Notes under the pieces: generated by a model | What the model was told of the DNA's origin: nothing | The model's database searches: none | The model's input: only the letters and a program-made list of their open reading frames with translations | Translations under genes and position numbers: made by a program | Shown here: positions 8,833 through 17,205 of the stretch, piece by piece | Numbering within the stretch: the first letter of the stretch is position 1 | How the letters are laid out: every line of letters begins with the position of its first letter | DNA from: Desulfoluna spongiiphila | Lineage (GTDB): Bacteria; Desulfobacterota; Desulfobacteria; Desulfobacterales; Desulfolunaceae | Assembly (NCBI RefSeq): GCF_900101345.1 | Contig: NZ_FMUX01000004.1 | Location: 47,239 to 111,238, forward strand | DNA: 64,000 nt | Reading direction: 5' to 3'

Positions 8833-10413
8833 TCAAAGCCTCTCGATATCGGCCAGAAAGGTCGTAGCCTGTTCGAGTATCGCCTGCCGCTGGTCTTCGG
8901 ATTTTTTGTTCCACACCGCATACACCATCTTGTTTCTGGGGTTGGGGGCAAAAGCGACTTGGTTGTCGTGCATAAAGCGCCAGTAGAGGCCATTGAGGGG
9001 GCAGGCGTCCGGGGTCGTTGCCTCCGCCACACGGTAGTGGCAATCGCTGCAGTAGTCGCTCATTTTTTTGACGTAGTTGCCGCTGGCTGCGTAGGCTTTG
9101 GAGCCCACGATGCCATTATCGGCAAATTGGCTCATGCCCCTGGTATTCGGCAGCTCCACCCATTGGATGGCGTCGATGTAGATGCCCAGGTACCAACTGT
9201 CGACCTGATCGGGGTCTATTCCGGCGAGAAGGCAGAAATTACCCGTGATCATCAGGCGCTGGATGTGGTGGGCATAGGCCACCTCAAGGGATTGGGTGAT
9301 GGCCTGTCGGAGGCAATGCATCCGGGTCTCTCCGGTCCAGAACCAGGAAGGCAGTCGGCGAGTCGCAGCCAAGCCGTTACAGGATCCGTATTCGGGCATG
9401 TTGGCCCAGTAAATACCACGAATGAACTCCCGCCATCCAAGGATTTGCCTCACAAACCCTTCCACCTGTGCCAGGTCCATCCTGGGTTGTCTGGTGTGGT
9501 AGTGCTCAATGACCGTGTTGATCACGTGTTGCGGGCTGAGCATTTTGCTGTTTAGAGCAAAAGACAACCTGGAATGAAACAGCCCCCATTGCTTTTTGAT
9601 GTCTGTGGGGCCAAGTTTGCCGGTCATCGCATCCTGGAACCGACCGAAGTGCTCTATCCCGTGGTGGCAAAAATAATCAAGCAGCTCTGATGCCTGCTGG
9701 GTATTGATCGGCCAAATCAGGTGGGGCGCTTCTTTTCCTATGGTGTGGATGCCGTGCCGTTTGATTCGCGCCAGGATATCCCGGACATCGTTTGCGAACA
9801 GCAACGGTTCGGGCACCAGCTTCAGGTCATCGGCTTTCAGTTTGTTGCGGTTTTGTGCATCATAATTCCAGCGGCCCCCTTCGGGCTCCTCTCCATCCAT
9901 GAGGATGTGAAATCGTACCCGCATTTTTCGGTAAAAGGCTTCCAGTCGATGCCGTTTGCCCCGGCTGAATGTGCGATGGAGCTCCGCGTCTGAAAGATAA
10001 AAATGCTCGGTATCACAAACCATGGTGCCCACGGCTTTCATCTCCGCGGATTGACAAAATTCGGCGAGTTGCTCTCGCAGGCGGTACTCATCCGGCAGTT
10101 GGTATTGAAATTGTGTTGCCAGGTGTTTTTCGAGCAAATGGGTGAGCAGCTCAGGCAAGTTTGAAAAGGCTGCGGTGTCATCCAGAGACAAATGCAGCAT
10201 CTGGTGACCGGCGCTGCGGAGCGTGTCGGCAAACTGTTCCATTGCAGCAAAAAACGCACAGAGCTTCTGCACATGGTGGCATACATACGACGCTTCCTGG
10301 TGCAGCTCTGCAATGACATACAAGGTGTTATCGTCTTTTTGCCTGTACCAGGAATGGCTGGGATTAAGCTGATCACCGAGGATGAGTCGCAGCCGTGAAT
10401 ATTTTTTGGGCAT
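8833..10413 (-). CDS. Cryptochrome/photolyase-family protein of the Fe-S (CryPro/PhrB) type
   Basis: The 526-residue protein opens with RLRLILGDQLNPSHSW, the typical start of the DPRP/photolyase-related fold. The C-terminal FAD domain contains four cysteines spaced as in bacterial Fe-S photolyases: one in TRMHC, two in SDYCSDC and one in PDACPLN. They would ligate a [4Fe-4S] cluster. Known members repair (6-4) photoproducts or act as light-sensing cryptochromes, using FAD and a lumazine-type antenna. The sequence alone does not decide between repair and signalling. A Shine-Dalgarno AAGGTG lies about six bases before the ATG. Length is normal for the family. Light-driven repair in a presumed anaerobe suggests exposure to illuminated sediment or surface water (inference). 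Confidence 0.9.
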   Translation of the reverse strand: MPKKYSRLRLILGDQLNPSHSWYRQKDDNTLYVIAELHQEASYVCHHVQKLCAFFAAMEQFADTLRSAGHQMLHLSLDDTAAFSNLPELLTHLLEKHLATQFQYQLPDEYRLREQLAEFCQSAEMKAVGTMVCDTEHFYLSDAELHRTFSRGKRHRLEAFYRKMRVRFHILMDGEEPEGGRWNYDAQNRNKLKADDLKLVPEPLLFANDVRDILARIKRHGIHTIGKEAPHLIWPINTQQASELLDYFCHHGIEHFGRFQDAMTGKLGPTDIKKQWGLFHSRLSFALNSKMLSPQHVINTVIEHYHTRQPRMDLAQVEGFVRQILGWREFIRGIYWANMPEYGSCNGLAATRRLPSWFWTGETRMHCLRQAITQSLEVAYAHHIQRLMITGNFCLLAGIDPDQVDSWYLGIYIDAIQWVELPNTRGMSQFADNGIVGSKAYAASGNYVKKMSDYCSDCHYRVAEATTPDACPLNGLYWRFMHDNQVAFAPNPRNKMVYAVWNKKSEDQRQAILEQATTFLADIERL

Positions 10414-10522
10414 GCTGTCACCTTGTTCTTTTTGGGAACCTGAACGTTCAGTGAATGGTGAATAGGATTGAGTGGTATTGATTCAGCTTTGACCTGTTCA
10501 CATCCTACGGCCAATGTGTGAC

Positions 10523-10963
10523 TCAGTCGACGGCCGAAACCCCGGACATCCCACCGGTGGAAGGCGGGTAATGGGGCATCGCAGGAGAATACGATTCATG
10601 GTTTACTATGACGGACAATTTGTCCGGCAGATGTATCGGGGCTTGTGTCGGTTGTTCTATGGTGTGATGTGAGATGGCAATATGGCCTGACTCCGGTGGC
10701 ATTGGTTCAGGAGGCTTGATTTTGGAACCGACAGTACCATGGTGTATGTGAGACGGAGTACTGCCGATGGGTAAATCGTTGTTTAGTTCAGGTGGATTTT
10801 GGGACCTTTCGCTGTCCACAAACCTGGCATTGCGAATTCCTTCAGCCGCGATGCATGAATCCAGTTGGTTTTCAGACAGGGTTTTCACTTCTGCCTGGCA
10901 AAAACCAGTCAAAGAGATGAGAATTGAGACGATGAACACAATGGTCCTGAAGGTGATGGGCAT
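10523..10963 (-). CDS. Small exported protein of unknown function
   Basis: The 146-residue product has a clear signal peptide: positively charged start, hydrophobic run FRTIVFIVSILISLTGFC, and probable cleavage after CQA near residue 24. The mature part begins with KTLSENQLDSCIAAEG, which resembles the LSDxELDxVxAxG segment at the start of several exported bacterial proteins. The rest is rich in Pro, His and Ser and looks disordered. A weak AAAGGA lies 11 bases before the ATG. No catalytic motif is seen. It is 110 bp upstream of the photolyase on the same strand, so the two may share a transcript. I do not recognise the family. Confidence 0.6.
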   Translation of the reverse strand: MPITFRTIVFIVSILISLTGFCQAEVKTLSENQLDSCIAAEGIRNARFVDSERSQNPPELNNDLPIGSTPSHIHHGTVGSKIKPPEPMPPESGHIAISHHTIEQPTQAPIHLPDKLSVIVNHESYSPAMPHYPPSTGGMSGVSAVD

Positions 10964-11284
10964 GACGAGATCATTCCTTTGCCAATGTCATCGCGACAAG
11001 TGAAAAAACGATCAGGTGTATGATACGACGAAAAGCATAAATGTGTTTGTCGCAAGATGGCGGGTTACCATAAAAATTGCATGAACGTTATGTTTTCAAA
11101 TCGTTTATTTCTTGTTCATATTATTCGATAATGCTTTTAGCTGGTATCTGGGGCCGTTATTTTACCAACCTGATTTTAATATACGGTAAGTGTAACAAAA
11201 ATTCTGAAAACTGCCCAATTAAAATGTGTGATACACGGACTGATTACACCCTGACGTTGCAGCGTCACAGGTATTAAAAGCTAT

Positions 11285-11375
11285 GGGGAGCCGGACAACG
11301 TGTTTACCCCGGGTCCCCACCCCCTCTGAGAATCGTGCGTGGTCAATCTGCAACGAGTCTGGATTGAGACGGGTC
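11285..11375 (-). other. Possible 3' end (domains V-VI) of a degenerate group II intron
   Basis: Read on the minus strand, a stem of GACTCGT with ACGATTC resembles the base of group II intron domain V. It is followed by a purine-rich GAGGGGG linker and a second stem (GGGGACCCGG with CCGGCTCCCC) resembling domain VI, ending in AT. The catalytic triad position looks mutated and no reverse transcriptase remains nearby. This is a pattern resemblance only. A covariance-model search would decide it. Confidence 0.27.
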
Positions 11376-11603
11376 AGGGCTTCCCTGTAGCCAGTCCGTG
11401 CGCATGGCATGTTTTACCTGGGGTTTCGATGCGTGTCGCTTTTGGGGTGGCTATATGTATAGCAATATTACATGAATTACATAGTAGTATAACAACGACT
11501 TCCATAGTGGTGGTTTGTGCACAATATGGTGTTGTTTGTTGTGTTGTCTGGGCTATATATGGGGGCAGTATGTTTTTTGCTGTTCCTTTACTTAAACTAA
11601 GAA

Positions 11604-11672
11604 AAAGCCAAACCTGACGTGAGTCAGGGACGGAAAGCCTACGGGTCTCATGGGGAGACGGCCGGGTTGCTC
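11604..11672 (+). promoter_or_regulatory. GEMM-I cyclic dinucleotide riboswitch
   Basis: The segment contains the landmark GEMM-I elements in order. There is GCCAAACC, then a short hairpin CCTGAC-GTGA-GTCAGG closed by a GNRA tetraloop, then GGGACGGAAAGCC, then a second stem GGGTCTC...GAGAC, and finally GCCGGGTTGC, which pairs with the 5' side. GEMM-I RNAs bind c-di-GMP; a GEMM-Ib subgroup common in Geobacter relatives prefers cGAMP. I cannot fix the specificity base by eye. Directly downstream a hairpin GCTCTT-GGAG-AAGAGC (about 11669-11685) could act as expression platform ahead of the AAAGGA site and ATG at 11701. This suggests control of translation of the exported protein. Confidence 0.9.
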
Positions 11673-11700
11673 TTGGAGAAAGAGCAAAGGAATGCTTACG

Positions 11701-12048
11701 ATGAAAAAGATTTTATGTGTATTATGCTTTTTAGTGTTCGGAATGGTAGGGTCTTTGGAAGCAACCCCCATAGACCCGTCATTCGGGTGGTATGGAAAGT
11801 TCGCATGGAGTGATGGCTTGGGAATGATCGACAGTGTCGGGGGAGATTATATGCAATTTGGGTGGCAGATTTCAGTCGATGTCGATTCCATCATGTCTTA
11901 TGTCAAGGTTTGGGATATTTATGGCCCTGGCGATGAATTTGCTCTTTATGTGGATGGTTCCGAGGTTGCATGGGACGAGACGTATGAAGGCTCGCAAGGT
12001 ACTAATGAGTTCATTAATTACCCGACATATGATATAGCAATGGTATGA
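11701..12048 (+). CDS. Exported protein under GEMM control, 3' end altered by IS630 insertion
   Basis: The product starts with a signal peptide (MKKILCVLCFLVFGMVGSLEA, cleavage near residue 21). A Trp/Asp-rich beta-type segment with DEFALYVDGSEVAW follows, recalling secreted proteins that often carry PEP-CTERM or VPxPA-CTERM tails. AAAGGA precedes the ATG. Host sequence ends at the TA at 12019-12020; the last nine codons come from the insertion sequence. Joining the two IS flanks with a single TA gives a TAG stop right at the junction. So either the native protein ended there at about 106 residues, or a deletion beside the IS removed a longer C-terminus. No sorting signal is left. The position behind a cyclic-dinucleotide riboswitch implies a role in surface or lifestyle change. 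Confidence 0.7.
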   Translation: MKKILCVLCFLVFGMVGSLEATPIDPSFGWYGKFAWSDGLGMIDSVGGDYMQFGWQISVDVDSIMSYVKVWDIYGPGDEFALYVDGSEVAWDETYEGSQGTNEFINYPTYDIAMV

Positions 12049-13081
12049 AGAAATCAGATGCCAGGCAATTAGATCATAAAACAAGAGAAGCCATTCGAAT
12101 TCGAGCAATCCAACGTGTCGAGGCCGGGGAGAGTCCAGAACAAGTCATTAAATCGCTGGGCTATCATCGATCTTGCATATATGAGTGGCTTGCCAAATAC
12201 AATGCAGGGGGTATTGAAGCCCTTAAAACCAAAAAAATTACAGGGCGCCCGACTAAATTCAAAGCAGAAGACTTATGCAAGCTTTACCATATGATTGTTG
12301 ATAAAGACCCCTTGCAATATAAATTTGCATTCGCTCTTTGGACACGTGAGATGATCCAAGAGCTTATAGATAAAGAATTCAAAGTTTCTATGAGTTTAGT
12401 CTCTGTCGGGCGACTCTTGAAAAAACTTGGGCTCACCCCCCAAAAGCCCTTAAGAAAAGCCTATCAGCGTAATGAAGAGCTTGTGACCAAATGGCGAAAT
12501 GAGGACTATCCAAAAATTCGTGCTATGGCCAAACAGGAAAAAGCGACCATTTATTTCGGTGATGAATCTACAATTCGATCCGATTATCACAGTGGTACAA
12601 CGTGGGCTCCTAAAGGCAAAACACCTGTTGTCGAGACCACTGGAGCCAGGTTCAGCGTCAACATGATCTCGGCAATAAGTCCAAAGGGCTCTTTACGTTT
12701 TAAAGCAATAAATGGAAAAATGAACGCTTCGAAATTTATCGATTTTTTGAAAAGTCTTCGCCATGGCGCCACTAATCCGATTTATTTGATTGTTGATGGA
12801 CACCCGGTCCACAAATCCAGTGCTGTCAAAAAGTATGTCGAATAAACAGATGGAATGTTGAAACTCTTTCTTCTCCCACCGTATTCACCACATCTTAACC
12901 CTGATGAACTGGTATGGAGTTATCTTAAGCATTATAAACTTGGAAAAGTGAAAATTACCGGGCCTGACCAGCTCAAAAAGAAGGTCTACTCCGTCTTGAG
13001 ATCTCTTCAGAAAATGCCTCATAAATCAAAAAACTTTTTCAAAGAACCAAATCTGAAATATGCAAGCACTTATGTCGGGTA
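12019..13081 (+). mobile_element. IS630-family insertion sequence
   Basis: The element is about 1.06 kb and lies between two TA dinucleotides (12019-12020 and 13080-13081), the usual IS630/mariner target duplication. Its ends are inverted: ACCCGACATA on the left (12020-12029) and TATGTCGGGT on the right (13071-13080). It carries a single transposase gene that fills almost the entire element and whose last codons overlap the right end. It interrupts the exported-protein gene that follows the riboswitch. Confidence 0.88.
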
Positions 13082-13082
13082 G
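12045..13082 (+). pseudogene. IS630-family transposase with one in-frame stop
   Basis: An N-terminal helix-turn-helix region (AIQRVEAGESPEQVIKSLGY) is followed by the DDE domain. The catalytic residues are Asp in IYFGDEST (about 12560), Asp in LIVDGHPVHKS (about 12795) and Glu in SPHLNPDELVW (about 12900). The frame is continuous from 12045 to 13082 except for a TAA at 12843-12845, between the second Asp and the Glu. The stop could arise from TCA (Ser) by one substitution. Without readthrough the product lacks the third catalytic residue. The start ATG overlaps the stop of the host gene (ATGA). Confidence 0.88.
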
Positions 13083-13356
13083 GTTTTGACCCCATTAGTA
13101 ATACCATGGAGGGTTTCTGTTGGCTACGCTTACAGCATGGTATCTCGCAGGGAAAGCTGCCTTTATATCGTGGTTTTCCGAGGGTGTTCACAAGGTTTAC
13201 AATCGAGAAAAGCCTTGAATCATTCGCGATTGACGTGCTTGTCAAGTAAGACCCCTGAAACACATCATGATCCTTAATAAAACATCATTCCGGGTGCATT
13301 TCGATCTTATTGGTGTATCTACCTAATATTGCGGAGCGATGCACCCGGCCCCACTT
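13083..13356. other. Intergenic region, no gene recognised
   Basis: This AT-richer segment follows the IS630 element and ends at the stop codon of the convergent UDP-sugar dehydrogenase. Short frames exist on both strands but none shows domain signatures or a convincing start. It should contain any remaining 3' part of the IS-disrupted exported-protein gene, but I see no recognisable sorting signal in any frame. Confidence 0.5.
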
Positions 13357-14646
13357 TTACAACCTCCAGAAATCCCCCCCCCACGCCTTCATCTCATCCG
13401 GGTCCAAAACACTCTTCACATCAATCAAAGATCCATTGGCTTTAATTTTTTCTGTAAATGCATCCAAAGGCATCTCTTTGTACTCACGGTGGGCGGTTGC
13501 TATCACAACGGCGTCAACGGCTTGAATGTCATCGAAGGAGGTCAGCTCGATGCCGTAGTGGCGCTTGGCTTCCAGGGGATCTACCTGGGAGTCATGGACA
13601 TGGACATGGATGCCGTAGGATTGAAACTCTTCGACGATGTCCACGACGCGGGTGTTGCGCAGATCCGGGCAATCTTCCTTGAAGGTGAGCCCGAGAACAG
13701 CTACGGAAGAACCGTTGTTCAAGCAGCCGTTTTTCATGAGACGCTTGACGGTGGTCTGGGCGATGTACTTGCCCATGGAGTCGTTTCGTTTGCGACCGGA
13801 GAGGATGACTTCCGGGTGGTACCCTTCGATCTGGGCCTTGTAAGTGAGATAATAAGGATCCACGCCGATGCAGTGGCCGCCGACGAGACCGGGCCTGAAG
13901 GGGAGAAAATTCCACTTGGTGCCTGCGGCTTCCAGAACGTTAAGGGTATCGATGTTCAGGGTATCGAAGATGATGGCCAGCTCATTGATGAGGGCGATGT
14001 TGAGATCCCTTTGGGTGTTTTCAATGACTTTTGCGGCTTCGGCTTCTTTGATGGTTGTTGTGGGATGAACACCGGCGGTGATGATGGAGCCGTAAAGATC
14101 TTTTACCTTATCAAGGGTCTCGGGGGTGTCCCCTGAAACAACCTTGGTGATGGTGGTGAGGGTTCGGACTTTGTCACCCGGGTTGATGCGCTCGGGAGAA
14201 TAACCGACATTAAAATCCTTTTTCCAGGTTTTACCCGATTCTTTTTCCAGAATCGGGACACAGATGTCTTCTGTCGCCCCGGGGAAAACCGTGGACTCGT
14301 AAATCACGACGGCCCCTTTGCTCATGTGACGCCCGACGGTCTCGGAGGATGAAATCAGCGGCGTAAAATCGGGCTGGTGGGCTTCATTGATGGGGGTCGG
14401 AACGGCCACAATGATAAAATCGGCGTTTCCGATCATCGTGGGGTCGCTGGTAGGCGTAAACTTCACGGCAGCCTTGAAATCGGCGGAGTCCACCTCGCCG
14501 GTGTTGTCCACACCGTTGCGGCAATTTTCAACCAGAGAGGCTTTGATATCAAAACCGATGGTCTCGTATTGCTTTCCAAATTCAAGGGCCAATGGAAGGC
14601 CTACATAGCCTAAACCGATGATGGCGATGACTGGATTATTTATCAT
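13357..14646 (-). CDS. tviB: UDP-N-acetyl-hexosamine 6-dehydrogenase (TviB/WbpO type)
   Basis: The 429-residue protein has the N-terminal Rossmann motif GLGYVGLPLA (residues 11-20), the conserved ESTVFPGATE, and the catalytic cysteine in GGHCIGVDPYYL (Cys259), so it belongs to the UDP-glucose/GDP-mannose dehydrogenase superfamily. The overall pattern (GFDI, NVGYSPERINPGD, KWNFLPFRPGLVGGHCIG) is that of the TviB/VipA-WbpO branch. That branch oxidises UDP-GlcNAc or UDP-GalNAc to the uronic acid with 2 NAD+ for capsule or O-antigen synthesis. No other polysaccharide genes are next to it, so it is an orphan here. A GGA site nine bases upstream supports the ATG at 14646. The gene symbol follows the closest branch; substrate choice is inferred. 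Confidence 0.88.
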   Translation of the reverse strand: MINNPVIAIIGLGYVGLPLALEFGKQYETIGFDIKASLVENCRNGVDNTGEVDSADFKAAVKFTPTSDPTMIGNADFIIVAVPTPINEAHQPDFTPLISSSETVGRHMSKGAVVIYESTVFPGATEDICVPILEKESGKTWKKDFNVGYSPERINPGDKVRTLTTITKVVSGDTPETLDKVKDLYGSIITAGVHPTTTIKEAEAAKVIENTQRDLNIALINELAIIFDTLNIDTLNVLEAAGTKWNFLPFRPGLVGGHCIGVDPYYLTYKAQIEGYHPEVILSGRKRNDSMGKYIAQTTVKRLMKNGCLNNGSSVAVLGLTFKEDCPDLRNTRVVDIVEEFQSYGIHVHVHDSQVDPLEAKRHYGIELTSFDDIQAVDAVVIATAHREYKEMPLDAFTEKIKANGSLIDVKSVLDPDEMKAWGGDFWRL

Positions 14647-14849
14647 TGTCTTGGTTCCGTTATAAAAATGTTCTTGGTTGGTCGTTTCTGATTCTTCGCT
14701 TCATGAATACGATACGATACTGGACACTTGGCAAGTGACAACAACGCATGTTCCATCCGAGATGTTCACACCACCGGGACGATTACCGTCAATGGCGTGA
14801 AACAAATTTTCAACACAGCACGAAGAACCAAGCACCTTTCACCTGTTTC

Positions 14850-16199
14850 TTATAACCGATACCCACGATCTTCCAGCACTTTCTGTAACGCCGACCTTGC
14901 CTCCTCTTCCCCGTGTACCAACTTTATCATGCCCGGTTTCTCCGGCATCTCCTCCACCCACTGCACCAGTTCGTGTTGATCGGCGTGGGCAGAATAGCCT
15001 CCGAGCTTGTAAAGCTTGGCGTTGATATAGACTTTCTCTCCGTTGATCCAAGCGTAGCCGTTTGCACGAGGGCCGTATTTTAAAATCTGGCGACCGAGCG
15101 TGCCTTTGGCCTGGTACCCCACAAAAAAGACATCATTTTTCGCGTCAGCCAGGCCCGCTTCGAGGTGATCTATGATCCGGCCCCCGGTGCACATCCCGCT
15201 CCCTGCGATGACCACGGAAGGCCCTGGGATGGTGAGGGCTTTTTGATGGTCCCTGTAGGACTTTACCGCAAAAAGGGTTTTAAAGTCGATGGGATGATCG
15301 CCTTCTTTAAACAGGCTTTTTGACTCCTGATCCCAAAATTCGCTGAGGGAGCTGTAAATGTTGGTGATCTCAAGCCCCAGGGGCGAATCCACAAAAACCG
15401 GAATTTGTTGCAGTGCACTCCCCTGCCCTGCCGTATCACGCAACCCTTGAGCTGAGAGTATCCGGTCGATCTCATAGATCAGCTCCTGGGTTCTTCCCAG
15501 GGAAAAGGCTGGGATAAACACCTTCCCCCCATCAGCCAATGCTCTGTTCAGCGCCGTTTCCAGACGCTCGATGCGGTCATCCCTTGCTTCATGGTTACGA
15601 TCACCATAGGTGGACTCCATGATGAGCAGGTCGCAGGCATCGGGTGGGTCCGGATCACAGAGAATGGGAGAATTCCTGCAGCCCAAATCCCCTGAAAAAA
15701 GAATCCGACAAGGTTTGGGCTCTCCGGGAATGGTAAAATGGATAAAGCAGGAACCAAGGATATGCCCGGCACGGCCCAATTTGAACCGTACTCCCTTGTT
15801 CAGGCGAAATGACTGCTGATACTCAAACCCCCAGGAAAGCTCTTCGATAACGGACTCAAGCCGCCTGCCCTCGTCTTTGGACCGATTCGAAAACCCCATG
15901 GCGTCGTGGAGCATCGGAACCAGAAGGGCCTTGGTGGGATGTGAGCAGAGGATCTCCCCTGTAAACCCCGCATCAATTAAATCTGGAACCCGGCCGATGT
16001 GATCGATATGGGCATGGGTCAGAAACAGATAATCGATGTCCGCAGGCTCCACCGGCCACTCAGAAAACGGCACACTGGGGTCGTTCCCCATGGACAAGCC
16101 GCAATCCACGAGAATGATGGGACCGGACTTGATTTGGAGGAGGTGGGCGGAGCCGGTGACGGAACATTCGCCTCCCAAGTGCGTCAGGGAATAGGGCAT
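14850..16199 (-). CDS. Beta-CASP metallo-beta-lactamase-fold RNA hydrolase
   Basis: The 449-residue protein begins with LTHLGGECSVTGSAHLL, carries the zinc motif THAHIDHIGR (about residues 60-70), the SGDLG and MESTYGDR segments, and the C-terminal beta-CASP signatures GSGMCTGGRI and GGYSAHADQ. This is the organisation of the bacterial/archaeal CPSF73-like family, which are zinc-dependent nucleases acting on RNA, by family knowledge. Length is normal. Its start codon lies only about a dozen bases from a block of eleven heptamer repeats, and I see no ordinary Shine-Dalgarno sequence, so initiation may be unusual. The downstream dehydrogenase is 200 bp away on the same strand and unrelated in function. 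Confidence 0.88.
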   Translation of the reverse strand: MPYSLTHLGGECSVTGSAHLLQIKSGPIILVDCGLSMGNDPSVPFSEWPVEPADIDYLFLTHAHIDHIGRVPDLIDAGFTGEILCSHPTKALLVPMLHDAMGFSNRSKDEGRRLESVIEELSWGFEYQQSFRLNKGVRFKLGRAGHILGSCFIHFTIPGEPKPCRILFSGDLGCRNSPILCDPDPPDACDLLIMESTYGDRNHEARDDRIERLETALNRALADGGKVFIPAFSLGRTQELIYEIDRILSAQGLRDTAGQGSALQQIPVFVDSPLGLEITNIYSSLSEFWDQESKSLFKEGDHPIDFKTLFAVKSYRDHQKALTIPGPSVVIAGSGMCTGGRIIDHLEAGLADAKNDVFFVGYQAKGTLGRQILKYGPRANGYAWINGEKVYINAKLYKLGGYSAHADQHELVQWVEEMPEKPGMIKLVHGEEEARSALQKVLEDRGYRL

Positions 16200-16203
16200 A
16201 ATA

Positions 16204-16287
16204 GGGGCTTAAGGGCTAAGGGCTAAGGGCTAAGGGCTAAGGGCTAAGGGCTAAGGGCTAAGGGCTAAGGGCTAAGGGCTAAGGGCT
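16204..16287. repeat. (AAGGGCT)11 heptameric microsatellite
   Basis: Eleven perfect tandem copies of AAGGGCT occupy 16211-16287, preceded by one imperfect unit. They lie between the metallo-hydrolase start codon (16199) and a four-helix-bundle gene. Related degenerate units (AGCCCTTAAGCC, TTTAGCCTTTAGCCCC) occur at about 16790-16835, on the other side of that gene. Confidence 0.95.
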
Positions 16288-16321
16288 TAAAAACATAATG
16301 GAGCCGAATGTCAAATCAATA

Positions 16322-16678
16322 TCATCGTTTATTAGTCCGCGCATGAATTAATCGTTGAAGCATCCCGGCTATGTTGTGGCATTCCATTTCAATATGTGAA
16401 TAGTGAACTTGATCAAGGTAACCTATTTCAAATGCAATGATGGCTTGTGATAACACTTCAGCAGCAGACCCCTTGGCAATATAAAAATGCCTCACAGCCT
16501 GCTTATCAGTATTTAACTCGTCTCCCTCAGCGATATTGCTTGGTATTGATACAACTGCCCGTTGAATTTGATCGCGAAGCCCCAAGTCGCGGTGAAAGTC
16601 TCTTTGCGACGTTACTTTATAGATATAGACTGCCAGCGCCTTTGACTTCTGCCAAACTTTAAGCTTTTGAAAGTTCAT
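16322..16678 (-). CDS. Four-helix-bundle protein (23S rRNA intervening-sequence protein / Avd-like family)
   Basis: The roughly 118-residue product begins MNFQKLKVWQKSKALAVYIYKVT. It continues with RDQIQRAVVSIPSNIAEGD and KGSAAEVLSQAIIAFEIGY, the classic pattern of the IVP/S23 four-helix-bundle family. Members occur inside 23S rRNA intervening sequences, near diversity-generating retroelements (as Avd) or as orphans. No rRNA or retroelement is visible here, so it is an orphan. An upstream in-frame GTG at 16699 would add seven residues, but MNF fits the family start. Heptamer repeats flank the gene on both sides, which hints that the gene and repeats travelled together (inference). Confidence 0.82.
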   Translation of the reverse strand: MNFQKLKVWQKSKALAVYIYKVTSQRDFHRDLGLRDQIQRAVVSIPSNIAEGDELNTDKQAVRHFYIAKGSAAEVLSQAIIAFEIGYLDQVHYSHIEMECHNIAGMLQRLIHARTNKR

Positions 16679-16699
16679 AGCGGAAGAGTCCCACACCAA

Positions 16700-16954
16700 T
16701 CAGCAGGCCTATTCATTTTGAATTTAAATAGATACCAAACATCTCGGACGAAATATTAAAGTGACAACTGTTCAATCTGTCCCGTCTTTAGCCCTTAAGC
16801 CTTTTGCCTTATTACTTTTAGCCTTTAGCCCCACTTCGCATAGCTCCGCCCCTCAGGTTACATCCACCTGTTTAAATAAAACGCAGAAATAGGGAATCAC
16901 GAATCGCCGTAAGGGCAATGAGATAATGCTCGGCATACAGATAGAGTCCTGCAC
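16700..16954. other. Intergenic region with degenerate heptamer remnants
   Basis: No gene is supported here. The stretch around 16790-16835 contains degenerate inverted copies of the AAGGGCT heptamer. The rest is AT-rich sequence leading into a MITE-like element. Confidence 0.5.
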
Positions 16955-17205
16955 TACCCAGGATATTTCATGAGCAAACGACCACGCAAAAGTAATAAGA
17001 GGTCATTACAGTTGGTTACTGTGAAAAATTTAGACTTTTTTAAAATACAAAATCTAACTCACGGATTTCTGCTCGCTTTTCTCACCCTTCGGGCGATCCG
17101 AGTGCACCCATCTTCTGCGTTATCAGAGCTTTGAGGTAAACCACTACATCTGCAGCTCTGATGCCTTGAATATGGGTGCACTCGACTCGTGAAATATCCG
17201 GGCTA
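16955..17205. repeat. MITE-like element, copy 1 (family A), with nested hairpin
   Basis: The ends are inverted: ACCCAGGATATTTCATGA on the left and TCGTGAAATATCCGGGCT on the right. The same sequence occurs at 22197-22326 and 63087-63255, with a fragment at 18477-18533. The interior shares TTACTGTG..., TTTTTAAAATACAAAAT and CTCACCCTTCGGGCGA with the other copies. This copy alone has an extra palindrome: CGAGTGCACCCAT (17099-17111) pairs with ATGGGTGCACTCG (17172-17184), and ATCAGAGCT (17122-17130) with AGCTCTGAT (17154-17162). There is no coding capacity, so it would depend on a transposase elsewhere. Confidence 0.82.
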
